Assembly: GCF_000402035.1 (NCBI RefSeq) | Contig: NC_021287.1 | Span: 434,001-498,000 of the forward strand | DNA length: 64,000 bases | Source: Caballeronia insecticola | Lineage (GTDB): Bacteria > Pseudomonadota > Gammaproteobacteria > Burkholderiales > Burkholderiaceae | Direction: 5' to 3' | Part shown: positions 1 through 8,785 of the stretch, piece after piece | How the letters are laid out: every line of letters begins with the position of its first letter | Numbering within the stretch: position 1 is the stretch's first letter | Position numbers and translations under genes: made by a program | The notes under the pieces: generated by a model | What the model was told of the DNA's origin: nothing | The model's database searches: none | The model's input: only the letters and a program-made list of their open reading frames with translations

Positions 1-925
1 GCCCGCTCTTGTGGCCGCGCGGCAGGTCGACCTGCGTGGTGTCGCCGGTGACGACCGCTTTCGAGCCGAAACCGATGCGCGTGAGGAACATCTTCATCTG
101 CTCGGGCGTGGTGTTCTGCGCTTCGTCGAGAATGATGAACGCGTGGTTCAGCGTGCGGCCGCGCATATAGGCGAGCGGCGCGATTTCGATCATCTGGCGC
201 TCGAACATCTTCGCGGTTTTATCGAAGCCGAGCAGATCGTAGAGCGCGTCGTACAGCGGCCGCAGATACGGATCGACCTTCTGCGCGAGATCGCCCGGCA
301 GGAAGCCGAGCCGCTCGCCCGCTTCCACAGCCGGCCGCGTCAGCACGATGCGTTTCACCTGATCGCGCTCCAGCGCATCGACCGCGCACGCGACCGCGAG
401 GTAGGTCTTGCCCGTGCCCGCCGGCCCGATGCCGAAGGTCACGTCGTGCGACAGGATCTGCTTCAGATATTCGCGCTGTGCGGGCGTGCGTCCGCGCAGG
501 TCGGCGCGGCGCGTGTACAGCTTCGGACCGTGATCTTCGTCTTCGCCGAGATCGATGGTTGCGCTCGGCTCGTCGAACGGATGATCCGGATCGCCGCGAA
601 AGCGCGGATCGGCCTCGTCACCGTTCGCTTCGCGGGCGTCTTTCGCGCGTCGCGTCGCATGGCGTGCTTCGACGAGCGCGAGCTGGATGTCATCGACGGA
701 AATCGGATCGCGCGCGCGGTTGTAGAAGTTTTCGAGCGCCGCGAGCGCGACTTTCGCGCCACGGCCGCGAATCGAAATCTTGTGGCCGCGCCGCGACAGC
801 GTCACGTCGAGCGCCTGCTCGATCTGCCGCAGGTTTTCGTCGAGCGGGCCGCAGAGGTTGGCGAGCCGCGCGTTGTCCTCGCGCGGAGCGGTGAATTCCA
901 GATGCTGCGTGGGAGCGTTCTTCAA
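1..925 (-). CDS. ybeZ: PhoH-family ATPase (YbeZ-like), 3' end cut off
   Basis: Predicted cytoplasmic P-loop ATPase linked to ribosome and RNA maturation in the miaB-ybeZ-ybeY cluster known from other proteobacteria. About 308 residues are visible: an N-terminal KH-like part (motif SRRGHKISIRGRGAK), then Walker A GPAGTGKT and Walker B ILDEAQN; the C-terminus lies outside the window. There is no ATG. The frame opens right after the miaB stop and the only reasonable start is TTG at 925 (LKNAPTQHLEF), with AGGA upstream. It sits 21 bases behind miaB and is probably co-transcribed with it. Confidence 0.93.
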   Translation of the reverse strand, partial: MKNAPTQHLEFTAPREDNARLANLCGPLDENLRQIEQALDVTLSRRGHKISIRGRGAKVALAALENFYNRARDPISVDDIQLALVEARHATRRAKDAREANGDEADPRFRGDPDHPFDEPSATIDLGEDEDHGPKLYTRRADLRGRTPAQREYLKQILSHDVTFGIGPAGTGKTYLAVACAVDALERDQVKRIVLTRPAVEAGERLGFLPGDLAQKVDPYLRPLYDALYDLLGFDKTAKMFERQMIEIAPLAYMRGRTLNHAFIILDEAQNTTPEQMKMFLTRIGFGSKAVVTGDTTQVDLPRGHKSG

Positions 926-946
926 GGTGAACTTGAGTTCCTGTCT

Positions 947-2308
947 TTAATGCGCCAACTCGGGCGCCATCACCAACTCGCCGCGCAGCGAGTGCGGATA
1001 GGCATGGATGATCTTCACGTCGATCATCTGGCCGATCAGCCGCGCGTGCGATTCCACGGGCGCCGGAAAATTCACGACGCGGTTATTCTGCGTGCGCCCG
1101 GCGAGTTCGTTCGGATCTTTGCGCGCCGGACGCTCGACCAGAATGCGTTCGATCTTGCCGACCATCGACGCGCTGATGCGCTGCACGTTTTCTTCGATCG
1201 TCGCCTGCAAGTGTTGCAGACGCTTCAGCTTGACTTCGCGCGGCGTGTCGTCGTGCAGATTCGCGGCGGGCGTGCCGGGACGCGGGCTGTAGATAAACGA
1301 GAAGCTCGTGTCGTAGCTCATCTCGTCGACGAGCGTCATCATCTTGTTGAAATCGTCCTCGGTCTCGCCGGGGAAGCCGACGATGAAGTCCGTCGACAGC
1401 GACAAATCCGGGCGGATCGCGCGCAGGCGGCGGATCACCGACTTGTATTCGAGCACGGTGTAGCCGCGCTTCATCGCCATCAGAATGCGATCCGAGCCGT
1501 GCTGCACAGGAAGATGCAGATGCGAGACGAGCTTCGGCACCTTCGCGTAAGTGTCGATCAGGCGCTGCGTGAATTCCTTCGGATGCGAGGTCGTGTAGCG
1601 AATGCGCTCGATGCCCGGCACTTCCGCGACGTATTCGATGAGCGTCGCAAAATCCGCGATTTCAGACGAACCCAGGGTCAACGCGCCCCGATACGCATTC
1701 ACGTTCTGGCCGAGCAGCGTGACTTCGCGCACCCCCTGATCGGCCAAGCCGGCGATTTCGGTGAGGACGTCATCGAGCGGGCGCGACACTTCCTCGCCGC
1801 GCGTGTAGGGCACGACGCAATAGCTGCAGTACTTGCTGCAGCCTTCCATGATCGACACGAACGCGCTCGGGCCGTCCACGCGCGCGGGCGGCAGATGATC
1901 GAACTTTTCGATTTCCGGAAACGTGATGTCGACCTGCGCGCGGCCGGTGGCGCGGCGCTGATCGATCATCGCGGGCAAGCGATGCAGCGTCTGCGGACCG
2001 AAGACGAGATCGACATACGGCGCGCGCGCCACGATCGACGCGCCTTCCTGGCTCGCGACGCAGCCGCCGACACCGATCAGCAGATTGGGGTTCGCTTCCT
2101 TGAGTTCGCGCACGCGGCCGAGATCGGAGAACACTTTCTCCTGGGCCTTTTCGCGCACCGAGCACGTGTTGAACAGAATGACGTCCGCGTCTTCGGGCGT
2201 GTCCGTCTTGACGAGTCCTTCCGCTGCGCCGAGCACGTCGACCATTTTGTCGGAGTCGTACTCGTTCATCTGGCAGCCGAAGGTCTTTACATATACTTTT
2301 TTGGTCAT
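947..2308 (-). CDS. miaB: tRNA-2-methylthio-N6-dimethylallyladenosine synthase
   Basis: Radical-SAM methylthiotransferase that converts i6A37 to ms2i6A37 in tRNA. 453 residues, normal for the family. The N-terminal UPF0004 domain carries the auxiliary-cluster cysteines C12, C49 and C83; the radical-SAM motif CSKYCSYC supplies C157, C161 and C164; a TRAM domain follows. I chose the ATG giving [13 protein letters not shown] because homologues start there; an upstream in-frame ATG at 2383 would add 25 unconserved residues. miaA, which makes its substrate, is also in this window (28.0-29.0 kb) but far away. Confidence 0.97.
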   Translation of the reverse strand: MTKKVYVKTFGCQMNEYDSDKMVDVLGAAEGLVKTDTPEDADVILFNTCSVREKAQEKVFSDLGRVRELKEANPNLLIGVGGCVASQEGASIVARAPYVDLVFGPQTLHRLPAMIDQRRATGRAQVDITFPEIEKFDHLPPARVDGPSAFVSIMEGCSKYCSYCVVPYTRGEEVSRPLDDVLTEIAGLADQGVREVTLLGQNVNAYRGALTLGSSEIADFATLIEYVAEVPGIERIRYTTSHPKEFTQRLIDTYAKVPKLVSHLHLPVQHGSDRILMAMKRGYTVLEYKSVIRRLRAIRPDLSLSTDFIVGFPGETEDDFNKMMTLVDEMSYDTSFSFIYSPRPGTPAANLHDDTPREVKLKRLQHLQATIEENVQRISASMVGKIERILVERPARKDPNELAGRTQNNRVVNFPAPVESHARLIGQMIDVKIIHAYPHSLRGELVMAPELAH

Positions 2309-2467
2309 GAATCGTCGCCGGTCACAGTGGTTGATCTGGGGGCGCTGGTAAGAGATTGACGAGGACTTCGCGAGCTTCTGCACCGATCGCTTCTACGCCG
2401 GTCTGCCCGCTTTTGCTGCGCTTTTACTGCGCTGTTTATCGCGCTTTTTACCGTAATTAAGCCCGAT

Positions 2468-2496
2468 ATTATAGCGCCGACGACCATTCCTCACGC
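2468..2496 (-). promoter_or_regulatory. Candidate miaB promoter
   Basis: On the minus strand a perfect TATAAT (2473-2468) lies about 160 bases before the miaB ATG and overlaps the stop codon of the LysR gene. The matching -35 position (2496-2491) is poor, so only the -10 element is convincing. Confidence 0.45.
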
Positions 2497-3446
2497 GCCC
2501 GTCGCCGCTCGGGCGGGTAGGCGAGGTCGCCGAGCAGCTCGGCCGTGGTTTTTTCGAAACGCGCGACGAGAAAATCCAGCAGGACGCGCACGCGCGGCGC
2601 CATGTAGCGGTTCGCGTGAAAGAGCGCATGAACCGCCGCCTCGTGCGTGCACCAGTCGGGCAGCACCATGCGCAGCGTGCCCGCGCGGACGTCGGCGGCG
2701 ATATCCCAGATCGATTTATGCGCGATGCCGTGGCCCGCGAGCGCCCATGCGCGCGCCATCGCGCCGTCGTTGCTTTCCCAGGAATCGGCGAGCGGCATCG
2801 TGTAGTTGTAGCGCTCGTCGCCGCGCACGAAGTTCAGTTCGTTCAGCGGGCCGGCCGCCGTGACCAGCACGACGAAATCGTGTCCGACGAGTTCGGCAGG
2901 CGTCGTCGGCACGCCTTTACGCGCCAGATAATCCGGCGACGCGCACAGCACGCGGCGGTTCGGCGCGAGCGCGCGGGCCGCGAGACCGCTGTCGGGCGGC
3001 GCGCCGAAGCGAATCGCGAGATCGATTTCTTCCTGCAGGAGATTCGACACCGAATCCGACAGCGTCAGCGCAAAACTCACGTCCGGATGTTGCGCGCTGA
3101 AGTCGTCGAGCCATTGGCGCAAGAGCGATCGCCCGAAATCCGATGTCGCCGAAATGCGCACCTTGCCGCGCACGACGTTCTGCCCGGCCTGCAGCGCGGC
3201 TTCGGCGTCGTCGATCGCCTGCAGCGCGACGCGGCAGTGCTGCAGATACAGGCGGCCTTCGTCCGTGACGCGCAACTGGCGCGTCGTGCGCTCGAAAAGC
3301 CGCGCGCGCAGCGCCTTTTCCAGCTTGATGAGACGCGCACTCGCCGCCGCCGGCGACAGTCCGAGCTTGCGTCCCGCCGCCGACAGGCTTCCCGCCGCGG
3401 CGGCCTCCACGAAGAGGCGCATATCGCCGAGCCGATCCATCGACAT
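2469..3446 (-). CDS. LysR-family transcriptional regulator
   Basis: 325-residue LTTR: an N-terminal winged helix-turn-helix (GSLSAAGRKLGLSPAAASARLIKLEKALRARLF region) followed by a substrate-binding domain from about residue 90 of the type shared with CrgA/DmlR-like regulators. Start ATG at 3446 (MSMDRLGDMRLF); 3440 is also possible and a TTG at 3452 is less likely. It is transcribed divergently from the VOC and exporter genes, the classic LTTR layout, so it probably controls itself and that pair. A T-N11-A type site lies directly upstream. The inducer cannot be read from the sequence. Confidence 0.93.
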   Translation of the reverse strand: MSMDRLGDMRLFVEAAAAGSLSAAGRKLGLSPAAASARLIKLEKALRARLFERTTRQLRVTDEGRLYLQHCRVALQAIDDAEAALQAGQNVVRGKVRISATSDFGRSLLRQWLDDFSAQHPDVSFALTLSDSVSNLLQEEIDLAIRFGAPPDSGLAARALAPNRRVLCASPDYLARKGVPTTPAELVGHDFVVLVTAAGPLNELNFVRGDERYNYTMPLADSWESNDGAMARAWALAGHGIAHKSIWDIAADVRAGTLRMVLPDWCTHEAAVHALFHANRYMAPRVRVLLDFLVARFEKTTAELLGDLAYPPERRRAREEWSSAL

Positions 3447-3458
3447 TTTCAATTCCAG

Positions 3459-3494
3459 TTTGAGAATGATTCAAAGACTAGCCCAATTCTCAAA
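3459..3494. promoter_or_regulatory. Probable LysR-type operator
   Basis: In the 117-base divergent gap, TTTGA-N7-TCAAA (3459-3475) fits the LTTR T-N11-A box. The same stretch holds a perfect 9-base inverted repeat, TTTGAGAAT (3459-3467) and ATTCTCAAA (3486-3494), with arm centres 27 bases apart. It starts 13 bases upstream of the LysR ATG, suiting autoregulation, and about 70 bases before the VOC gene. Confidence 0.6.
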
Positions 3495-3563
3495 ACTTCG
3501 CCGCGCTCGCACAATCCCGGTCAATCGCAGCAATTCGTTTGCGGTACACGGAGCGTTCAAGCC

Positions 3564-3953
3564 ATGCAACTCGACCACGTCACGATCGTCGCGCCCGACT
3601 GCGACGCGCTCATGCGCTTTTTCGTCGATATCGCCGGGATGCGGGTCGGGCCGCGGCCGCCGTTCGGCGTCGGCGGTTACTGGCTGTATCTCGGCGCGCG
3701 TCCGGCGGTGCATCTGATCGCGTCGGGCGGCGGCGCTACCGCTACGGCGGAGCGGCCGAATGCGACGCGCATCGATCATCTCGCGCTGCGCATCGACGAT
3801 GCCGCCGAGTGGCACGCATTGCTCGAACGCCTCGACTGCCACGCCTACGCCTATCAGCTCGCCGAAGTCCCGCTCGCGCGCGAGCGTCAGCTCTTCGTGC
3901 GGCTGGGCGCGGGCGTGGTCGTGGTCGTCGAGTTCGTGACCGCTCAAATCTGA
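3564..3953 (+). CDS. VOC (glyoxalase/bleomycin-resistance fold) protein
   Basis: 129-residue single VOC domain. It starts MQLDHVTIVAPD, typical of a beta-alpha-beta-beta-beta metalloenzyme module with the first metal His at position 5. HLIASGG and RIDHLALR follow at the expected spacing. It could be a dioxygenase- or lyase-like enzyme or a resistance-type binding protein; the substrate is unknown. The next gene, an exporter, begins 21 bases downstream, so the two are very likely one unit under the divergent LysR regulator. Confidence 0.88.
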   Translation: MQLDHVTIVAPDCDALMRFFVDIAGMRVGPRPPFGVGGYWLYLGARPAVHLIASGGGATATAERPNATRIDHLALRIDDAAEWHALLERLDCHAYAYQLAEVPLARERQLFVRLGAGVVVVVEFVTAQI

Positions 3954-3974
3954 TCTGGACCGACTGGAGTCATC

Positions 3975-5165
3975 ATGCCTCTTCCGCTTCTCGCGCTGGC
4001 CATCAGCGCTTTCGCCATCGGCACGACGGAGTTCGTCATCATGGGCCTTCTGCCCAACGTCGCGCACGATCTGGCCGTGTCGATTCCGTCGGCGGGCCTG
4101 CTCGTCACCGGTTATGCGCTGGGCGTCGCGGTCGGCGCGCCGCTGCTTGCCGTGCTGACCGCCCGGCTGCCGCGCAAGCTCGCGTTGCAATTGCTGATGC
4201 TCGTGTTCATCGTCGGCAACGTGCTGTGCGCGGTCGCGCCGAGTTACGGCCTCTTGATGATCGCGCGCGTCGTGACGTCGTTCGCGCATGGTTCGTTCTT
4301 CGGCATCGGCGCGGTGGTGGCCGCGTCGCTCGTGCCCGCCGAAAAGCGCGCGAGCGCCATCGCGCTGATGTTCACCGGCCTCACGCTCGCGAACGTGCTG
4401 GGCGTGCCGTTCGGAACCTTCATCGGTCAGGAACTGGGCTGGCGCGCGACGTTCTGGATCGTGGCGGGCTTAGGCGTGCTGTCCGCGCTGGGCGTCACGG
4501 CGCTCGTGCCGAATCGTCACGATGTCGCGCCGAGCAATCTCGGCCGCGAAGTGCGCGTGCTGCGCGACCCGCAAGTCTGGCTCGCGCTCACGATGACCGT
4601 GCTCGGTTTCGGCGGCGTGTTCATCGTGTTCACGTATATCGCGCCGATTCTGGAACAAGTCGGCGGCTTCTCGCCGCGCGCCGTCACGCTGGTTCTGGTG
4701 CTGTTCGGCGTGGGCCTGACGATCGGCAACACGATCGGCGGCAGGCTCGCCGACCGCGCGCTGATGCGTTCGCTGATGGGCATTCTGTTCGCGCTCGCTG
4801 TCGTGATGGCGATTTTCGCGAAGACGAGCCACAGCCAGATCGGCGCGATCGTCACGATTTTCGTGTGGGGCATCGCGGCATTCGCGACGGTGCCGCCGTT
4901 GCAGACGCGCGTCGTCGAGAAGGCGAAGGACGCGCCGAATCTGGCTTCGACGCTCAATATCGGCGCGTTCAACGTGGGCAACGCGGGCGGTGCGTGGCTC
5001 GGCGGCGCGGTGCTCACGCACGGCCACGGACTCGATGCGCTGCCGTGGGCCGCCGCCGTGGTCGCGCTCGCCGCGCTTGCCGTGACGTGGTTCGCGGCGC
5101 GCCTCGATACGCCGCGCGCGCCCGCCAAGATAAAAGCAGACGTAAAAGCGGCCGACGCCTGCTGA
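3975..5165 (+). CDS. MFS exporter, DHA1 family, YdhP-like
   Basis: 396-residue inner-membrane protein with about 12 membrane segments. The N-terminus (LLALAISAFAIGTTEFVIMGLLP) and LTLANVLGVPFGTFIG closely match E. coli YdhP and other AraJ/NepI-like drug or metabolite effluxers. The basic tail (KIKADVKAADAC) ends in the cytoplasm. It lies 21 bases behind the VOC gene. Export of a small toxic or signalling molecule is the family expectation; the substrate is not predictable. Confidence 0.92.
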   Translation: MPLPLLALAISAFAIGTTEFVIMGLLPNVAHDLAVSIPSAGLLVTGYALGVAVGAPLLAVLTARLPRKLALQLLMLVFIVGNVLCAVAPSYGLLMIARVVTSFAHGSFFGIGAVVAASLVPAEKRASAIALMFTGLTLANVLGVPFGTFIGQELGWRATFWIVAGLGVLSALGVTALVPNRHDVAPSNLGREVRVLRDPQVWLALTMTVLGFGGVFIVFTYIAPILEQVGGFSPRAVTLVLVLFGVGLTIGNTIGGRLADRALMRSLMGILFALAVVMAIFAKTSHSQIGAIVTIFVWGIAAFATVPPLQTRVVEKAKDAPNLASTLNIGAFNVGNAGGAWLGGAVLTHGHGLDALPWAAAVVALAALAVTWFAARLDTPRAPAKIKADVKAADAC

Positions 5166-5171
5166 ACGCTT

Positions 5172-5207
5172 ATCATGTTGGCTCAACGTAATTCGAGCCA
5201 ACATGAT
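5172..5207. repeat. 13-base perfect inverted repeat over the HAD start codon
   Basis: Arms 5172-5184 and 5195-5207 (core CATGTTGGCTC / GAGCCAACATG) are perfectly complementary with a 10-base loop. The right arm contains the ATG of the HAD gene (5203-5205), and the left arm begins 7 bases after the exporter stop. As RNA it would bury the start codon in a hairpin; as DNA it could be an operator. There is no T-tract, so a plain terminator is unlikely. Confidence 0.85.
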
Positions 5208-5889
5208 CGACCATCTCATCTGCGATTGCGACGGTGTGCTCGTCGACAGCGAAATCATCGCGGATCGCGTGATGCTGGACGTCCTGACCGAGACGTTTCC
5301 CGGCATCGACTTCAAACCGGCCGTTAAGACGGCTTTCGGGCAGCAAACTTCGCGGTTCCTTGCGAATCTGCAGACGAAATACGGCATCGCGATGCCGCCG
5401 AATTTCGTCGATACGATCGAGGCGCGCGTCGCGGTGGAACTCGCGCGCTCGCTCGGACCGATTGCCGGTGTGCGGGCCGCACTCGAACGCTGCGGCTTGC
5501 CGGTCGCGGTGGTCTCGAACAGCCGGATGGAGCGCGTGCGCGCCTCCGTTCGGCGCGCCGGGCTCGACGAAATTGTCGGGCCCCGCGTGTTCAGCGCGCA
5601 GCAGGTCGAGCGGCCGAAGCCTTATCCGGATGTCTATCTGCTTGCTGCGCGCACGCTCGATGTCGCGCCCGAACGATGCCTCGTCGTGGAGGACAGCGTC
5701 GCCGGGCTGACGGCGGCGCGCGCGGCGGGCATGAAGACCATTGCGTTCGTCGGCGCGAGCCATATTCCTTCCGGCTATGCGCAGGTGCTCCGCGAAACCG
5801 GCATCACGCGGATCATGGAGCACATGGACGAACTGCCCGCACTCGTCGCCGCCGGCGTGCGCGGGGATTTCGGCGACGTGCTGTCCTGA
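5203..5889 (+). CDS. HAD-IA phosphatase (YieH/beta-phosphoglucomutase-like)
   Basis: 228-residue haloacid-dehalogenase hydrolase. Motif I is CDCDGVLVD with nucleophile D8 and D10; motif II is VVSNSR; the motif III lysine is in ERPKPYPD; motif IV is VVEDSVAG. A helical cap lies between motifs I and II. The family dephosphorylates small sugar phosphates (E. coli YieH acts on 6-phosphogluconate), but the substrate here is unknown. The start ATG sits inside an inverted repeat and has no visible ribosome-binding site outside it. It is convergent with ribB, 10 bases away. Confidence 0.92.
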   Translation: MIDHLICDCDGVLVDSEIIADRVMLDVLTETFPGIDFKPAVKTAFGQQTSRFLANLQTKYGIAMPPNFVDTIEARVAVELARSLGPIAGVRAALERCGLPVAVVSNSRMERVRASVRRAGLDEIVGPRVFSAQQVERPKPYPDVYLLAARTLDVAPERCLVVEDSVAGLTAARAAGMKTIAFVGASHIPSGYAQVLRETGITRIMEHMDELPALVAAGVRGDFGDVLS

Positions 5890-5899
5890 TGGGCTGCTC

Positions 5900-6652
5900 T
5901 TAGGCTGCTATTTCCATCGATTCGCGCGCGGCTGCGAGCGCCGCGCGGAATTCCACCAGTTCGGCGATGGTCAGCATCGGCAGGCCGTGGTCGCGGGCGA
6001 AGCGCTCGACTTGCGCGCCGCGCGTCATCGTGCCGTCGGCGTTCATCAGTTCGCACAACACGCCCGCGGGCTTGAGGCCGGCGAGGATCGCCAGATCGAC
6101 GGTGCCTTCGGTATGGCCGCGCCGCGCGAGCACGCCGCCGGGCATCGCCCGCAGCGGAAAGACATGGCCCGGCCGGACGATATCGCCCGGCTGCGCATGA
6201 TCGGCGATCGCCGCGCGGATCGTCGTCACGCGATCAGCCGCCGAGACGCCTGTCGTCACGCCTTCGCGCGCTTCGATCGACACCGTGAAGGCCGTGCCGT
6301 AGCGGCTGCCGTTGGCGGCGGCCATCGGCGGCAATTCGAGGGCGCGCACCTTTTCGTCGGGCAGGCACAGGCACACGATGCCGCTGCATTCGCGGATCAA
6401 AAGCGCCATCGTGGCGTCGGTAAGCTTTTCGGCGGCGACGATGAGATCGGCTTCGTTCTCGCGATCGTCGTCATCCTGCAGAACGACCGGGCGGCCTTCG
6501 CGCATGGCGTCGAGCGCAGCGGCGATGCGCGGCGGAATGTCGAACGAGGCGAGTTGCGGGAGATCGGCAGAAGCGTCGTCTGCGATGACGGACGGCGCGG
6601 CGAAAGACAGGCTGCCGTTGACTGGATTGCTGCTGCTGTGAGTCTGGGACAT
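5900..6652 (-). CDS. ribB: 3,4-dihydroxy-2-butanone-4-phosphate synthase
   Basis: 250 residues. It makes the four-carbon precursor of riboflavin from ribulose 5-phosphate. Signature [11 protein letters not shown] near residue 60 supplies the acidic metal ligands; [12 protein letters not shown] is the other conserved block. It is the stand-alone RibB form with no fused GTP cyclohydrolase II, and an N-terminal tail of about 35 residues precedes the domain. ATG at 6652 (MSQTHSS) is preferred to the longer frame. An FMN riboswitch lies about 150 bases upstream, so expression should fall when FMN is plentiful. Confidence 0.96.
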   Translation of the reverse strand: MSQTHSSSNPVNGSLSFAAPSVIADDASADLPQLASFDIPPRIAAALDAMREGRPVVLQDDDDRENEADLIVAAEKLTDATMALLIRECSGIVCLCLPDEKVRALELPPMAAANGSRYGTAFTVSIEAREGVTTGVSAADRVTTIRAAIADHAQPGDIVRPGHVFPLRAMPGGVLARRGHTEGTVDLAILAGLKPAGVLCELMNADGTMTRGAQVERFARDHGLPMLTIAELVEFRAALAAARESMEIAA

Positions 6653-6798
6653 GTGAAACGCTCTCGCGAAAAAATGGGCGAAAAACGTTTCAGGGCATTG
6701 CAAACAGACAGAACGACACCCTGCGGCGACGCTGCTGCGTCGGCCGGTCCGGCGCGCGACGCGCCGCCAGGGAAAACGGACATGACTATCTGCACATC

Positions 6799-6951
6799 TT
6801 CTCTCATCCGGACTATGACCGTCGGCTCTGGCGTCTCACCAGATCTGCTGACCCCGCGCATGATGCTCGCACGGGCGCTCGCGGGCTCGTGGTTCGGCCG
6901 TGAAGCCTTGCCACATACCGCCGGTGGGGAATTACACCCCGCCCTGAAGAC
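6799..6951 (-). promoter_or_regulatory. FMN riboswitch (RFN element) upstream of ribB
   Basis: Read on the minus strand, the conserved RFN blocks appear in order: AGGGCGGGGTGTAATTCCCC ACCGGCGGT, then AGCCCGCGAGC, then GGTCAGCAGATCTGGTGAGA, then GCCGACGGTCATAGTCCGGATGAGAGA. The roughly 147 bases to the ribB ATG hold further hairpins (for example CGACGC AGCA GCGTCG) that could form the expression platform. No clean terminator with a U-run is seen, which favours translational control. Confidence 0.95.
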
Positions 6952-6960
6952 GTACTGAAT

Positions 6961-6997
6961 GCTGCCAAGCCGAACGGCCGGCAGCTTTTTTAGGATA
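6961..6997. promoter_or_regulatory. Hairpin with T-run / candidate ribB promoter
   Basis: GCTGCC (6961-6966) pairs with GGCAGC (6980-6985), with an inner GCCG-AA-CGGC, and six T follow on the plus strand, so it looks like a plus-strand terminator although no plus-strand gene feeds it. On the minus strand TATCCT (6997-6992) could be a -10 element, which would put this hairpin at the very 5' end of the riboswitch transcript. Both readings are possible. Confidence 0.5.
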
Positions 6998-7070
6998 CCG
7001 CACGCGCGCGTTTTTTGCACTGCCGCATCACGGCGCGCTGCGTTGCTGAAGCCGTCGCGCGCCGCGTCTG

Positions 7071-8567
7071 CTAGCTGTCGGCCCATGCTTTCGCCGCATT
7101 GATCGCGCGCCGCCAGCCGCCGAGACACGACTCGATTTCCGCCGCGGGCAGCGACGGCGTAAAGCGGCGCTCCAGTTGCCACTGCGCCTTGAGTTCGTCG
7201 ATGTCTTTCCAATAGCCGACCGCCAGCCCCGCGAGATATGCCGCGCCGAGCGCCGTGGTTTCCGCGATGCGCGGGCGCGCGACATCGACGCCGAGAATGT
7301 CGGCCTGAAACTGCATCAGGAGATCGTTCGCGCACGCGCCGCCGTCGACCCGCAACTCGGCGATGCGCATGCCCGAGTCGGCTTCCATGGCCTTCAGCAC
7401 GTCGACGGACTGATACGCGATGGAGTCGAGCGCCGCGCGCGCGATATGGGCCGAGGTCGTGCCGCGCGTCACGCCGAACAACGTGCCGCGTGCCCGGGCG
7501 TTCCAGTGCGGCGCGCCGAGACCGGCGAACGCGGGAACGAGATAGACGCCGTCGCTGTGCGGCACGCCGCGCGCGAGCGTCTCGATTTCGCCGGCGTGGC
7601 GGATCAGGCCGAGGCCGTCGCGCAGCCATTGCACGACCGCGCCCGCGATAAAGATGCTGCCTTCGAGTGCGTAGTCGACCCGGTCGCCGATCTGCCAGGC
7701 GATGGTCGTCACGAGGTTGTTGCGCGATTCGATCGGCTTCGCGCCCGTGTTCATTACGAGGAAGCAGCCGGTGCCGTAAGTGTTCTTGACCATGCCGGAG
7801 TCCGTGCACATCTGTCCGAACAGTGCGGCATGCTGGTCGCCGGCAAGCGATGCGATAGGCAGATCGGCGGCGAACACCGTGCCCTGTGTTTTCCCGTACA
7901 CCTCCGACGATGACCGCACCTCCGGCAGCATGCTGCGCGGAATATCGAGTGCGTCGAGCAGTTCATCGTCCCAGCGTCGTTCGTGGATGTTGAAGAGCAT
8001 CGTGCGCGACGCGTTGGTGATATCGGTGATGTGCATGCCGCCTCGCGTGAAATTCCATACGAGCCAGCTGTCCACGGTGCCGAAGGCGAGGCGGCCCTGA
8101 CGGGCCTTGTCGCGCGCGCCCTCGACGTTATCCAGAATCCAGCGGATTTTGGTGGCGGAGAAATACGCGTCGATGGGCAATCCGGTTTTCGCGCGCACCA
8201 TCGCTTCGAGGCCGCGGGCCTTGAGTTCGTCGCAGAAGCTTGCCATGCGGCGGTCCTGCCAGACGATGGCGTTGTACACCGGCTTGCCGGTTTCGCGGTC
8301 CCAGACGATCGTGGTTTCGCGCTGATTCGTGATGCCGATCGCGGCGATCGACGAAGCATTCGCGCCCGCTCGCGTAACGGCCTCTGCCGCGACGCCAGCC
8401 TGCGTCGACCAGATTTCCTGCGGATCGTGCTCGACCCAGCCGGCTTCGGGATAAATCTGCCGGAATTCCTTCTGTGCCACGGACACGATGTTGCCGCCGC
8501 GGTCGAACAAGATCGCGCGCGAGCTGGTGGTGCCCTGATCGAGCGCGAGAATGTACTGATCCTGCAT
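7071..8567 (-). CDS. glpK: Glycerol kinase
   Basis: 498 residues, full length. FGGY-family sugar kinase that phosphorylates glycerol with ATP to sn-glycerol 3-phosphate. It opens with [16 protein letters not shown] (phosphate-1 motif); the C-terminal domain contains [11 protein letters not shown], the family signature. It is not next to glpF, glpD or a glpR regulator here, so its control cannot be read from context. A large imperfect inverted repeat fills the gap between this gene and the divergent lipoprotein gene. Confidence 0.97.
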   Translation of the reverse strand: MQDQYILALDQGTTSSRAILFDRGGNIVSVAQKEFRQIYPEAGWVEHDPQEIWSTQAGVAAEAVTRAGANASSIAAIGITNQRETTIVWDRETGKPVYNAIVWQDRRMASFCDELKARGLEAMVRAKTGLPIDAYFSATKIRWILDNVEGARDKARQGRLAFGTVDSWLVWNFTRGGMHITDITNASRTMLFNIHERRWDDELLDALDIPRSMLPEVRSSSEVYGKTQGTVFAADLPIASLAGDQHAALFGQMCTDSGMVKNTYGTGCFLVMNTGAKPIESRNNLVTTIAWQIGDRVDYALEGSIFIAGAVVQWLRDGLGLIRHAGEIETLARGVPHSDGVYLVPAFAGLGAPHWNARARGTLFGVTRGTTSAHIARAALDSIAYQSVDVLKAMEADSGMRIAELRVDGGACANDLLMQFQADILGVDVARPRIAETTALGAAYLAGLAVGYWKDIDELKAQWQLERRFTPSLPAAEIESCLGGWRRAINAAKAWADS

Positions 8568-8642
8568 GGTGCCTCCGGGTTGGCGCGGGAGCGATGTCCG
8601 TTGATGTCGCTTGCAATCTATCGGAGTGAGAGCACGCGTACA

Positions 8643-8726
8643 ACTCGGCCAAACGGCATAGGCCGCGCGACATTTCGCGCTTTAGGTGCGGGCGGCCTAC
8701 ACGCGGCCTATGCCATCCGGCCGAGT
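8643..8726. repeat. Imperfect 25-base inverted repeat between glpK and lipoprotein gene
   Basis: Arms 8643-8667 and 8702-8726 match at 22 of 25 positions (ends ACTCGGCC, inner core GGCATAGGCCGCG) around a 34-base spacer. An 8-base direct repeat, GCGGCCTA, occurs at 8692-8699 and again at 8703-8710. It occupies the divergent promoter region, so an operator or cruciform is as likely as an extragenic palindromic repeat. Confidence 0.8.
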
Positions 8727-8785
8727 GGCGCGCCGCCGCCGATGGGCCGATACTGGCTGCACGAAACCGATCGAAGGGTGATGCG

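Noticed and set aside
11..2359. 782-codon open frame on the plus strand opposite phoH and miaB
   Set aside because: It is the antisense shadow of two real genes in a high-GC genome. The minus strand encodes complete MiaB and PhoH motifs; the plus frame has only repetitive Arg/His/Ala composition.
3539..5191. 550-codon plus-strand frame over the VOC and exporter genes
   Set aside because: Arg/Ala-rich translation with no domain; the other plus frames contain VOC and YdhP-like proteins with correct starts.
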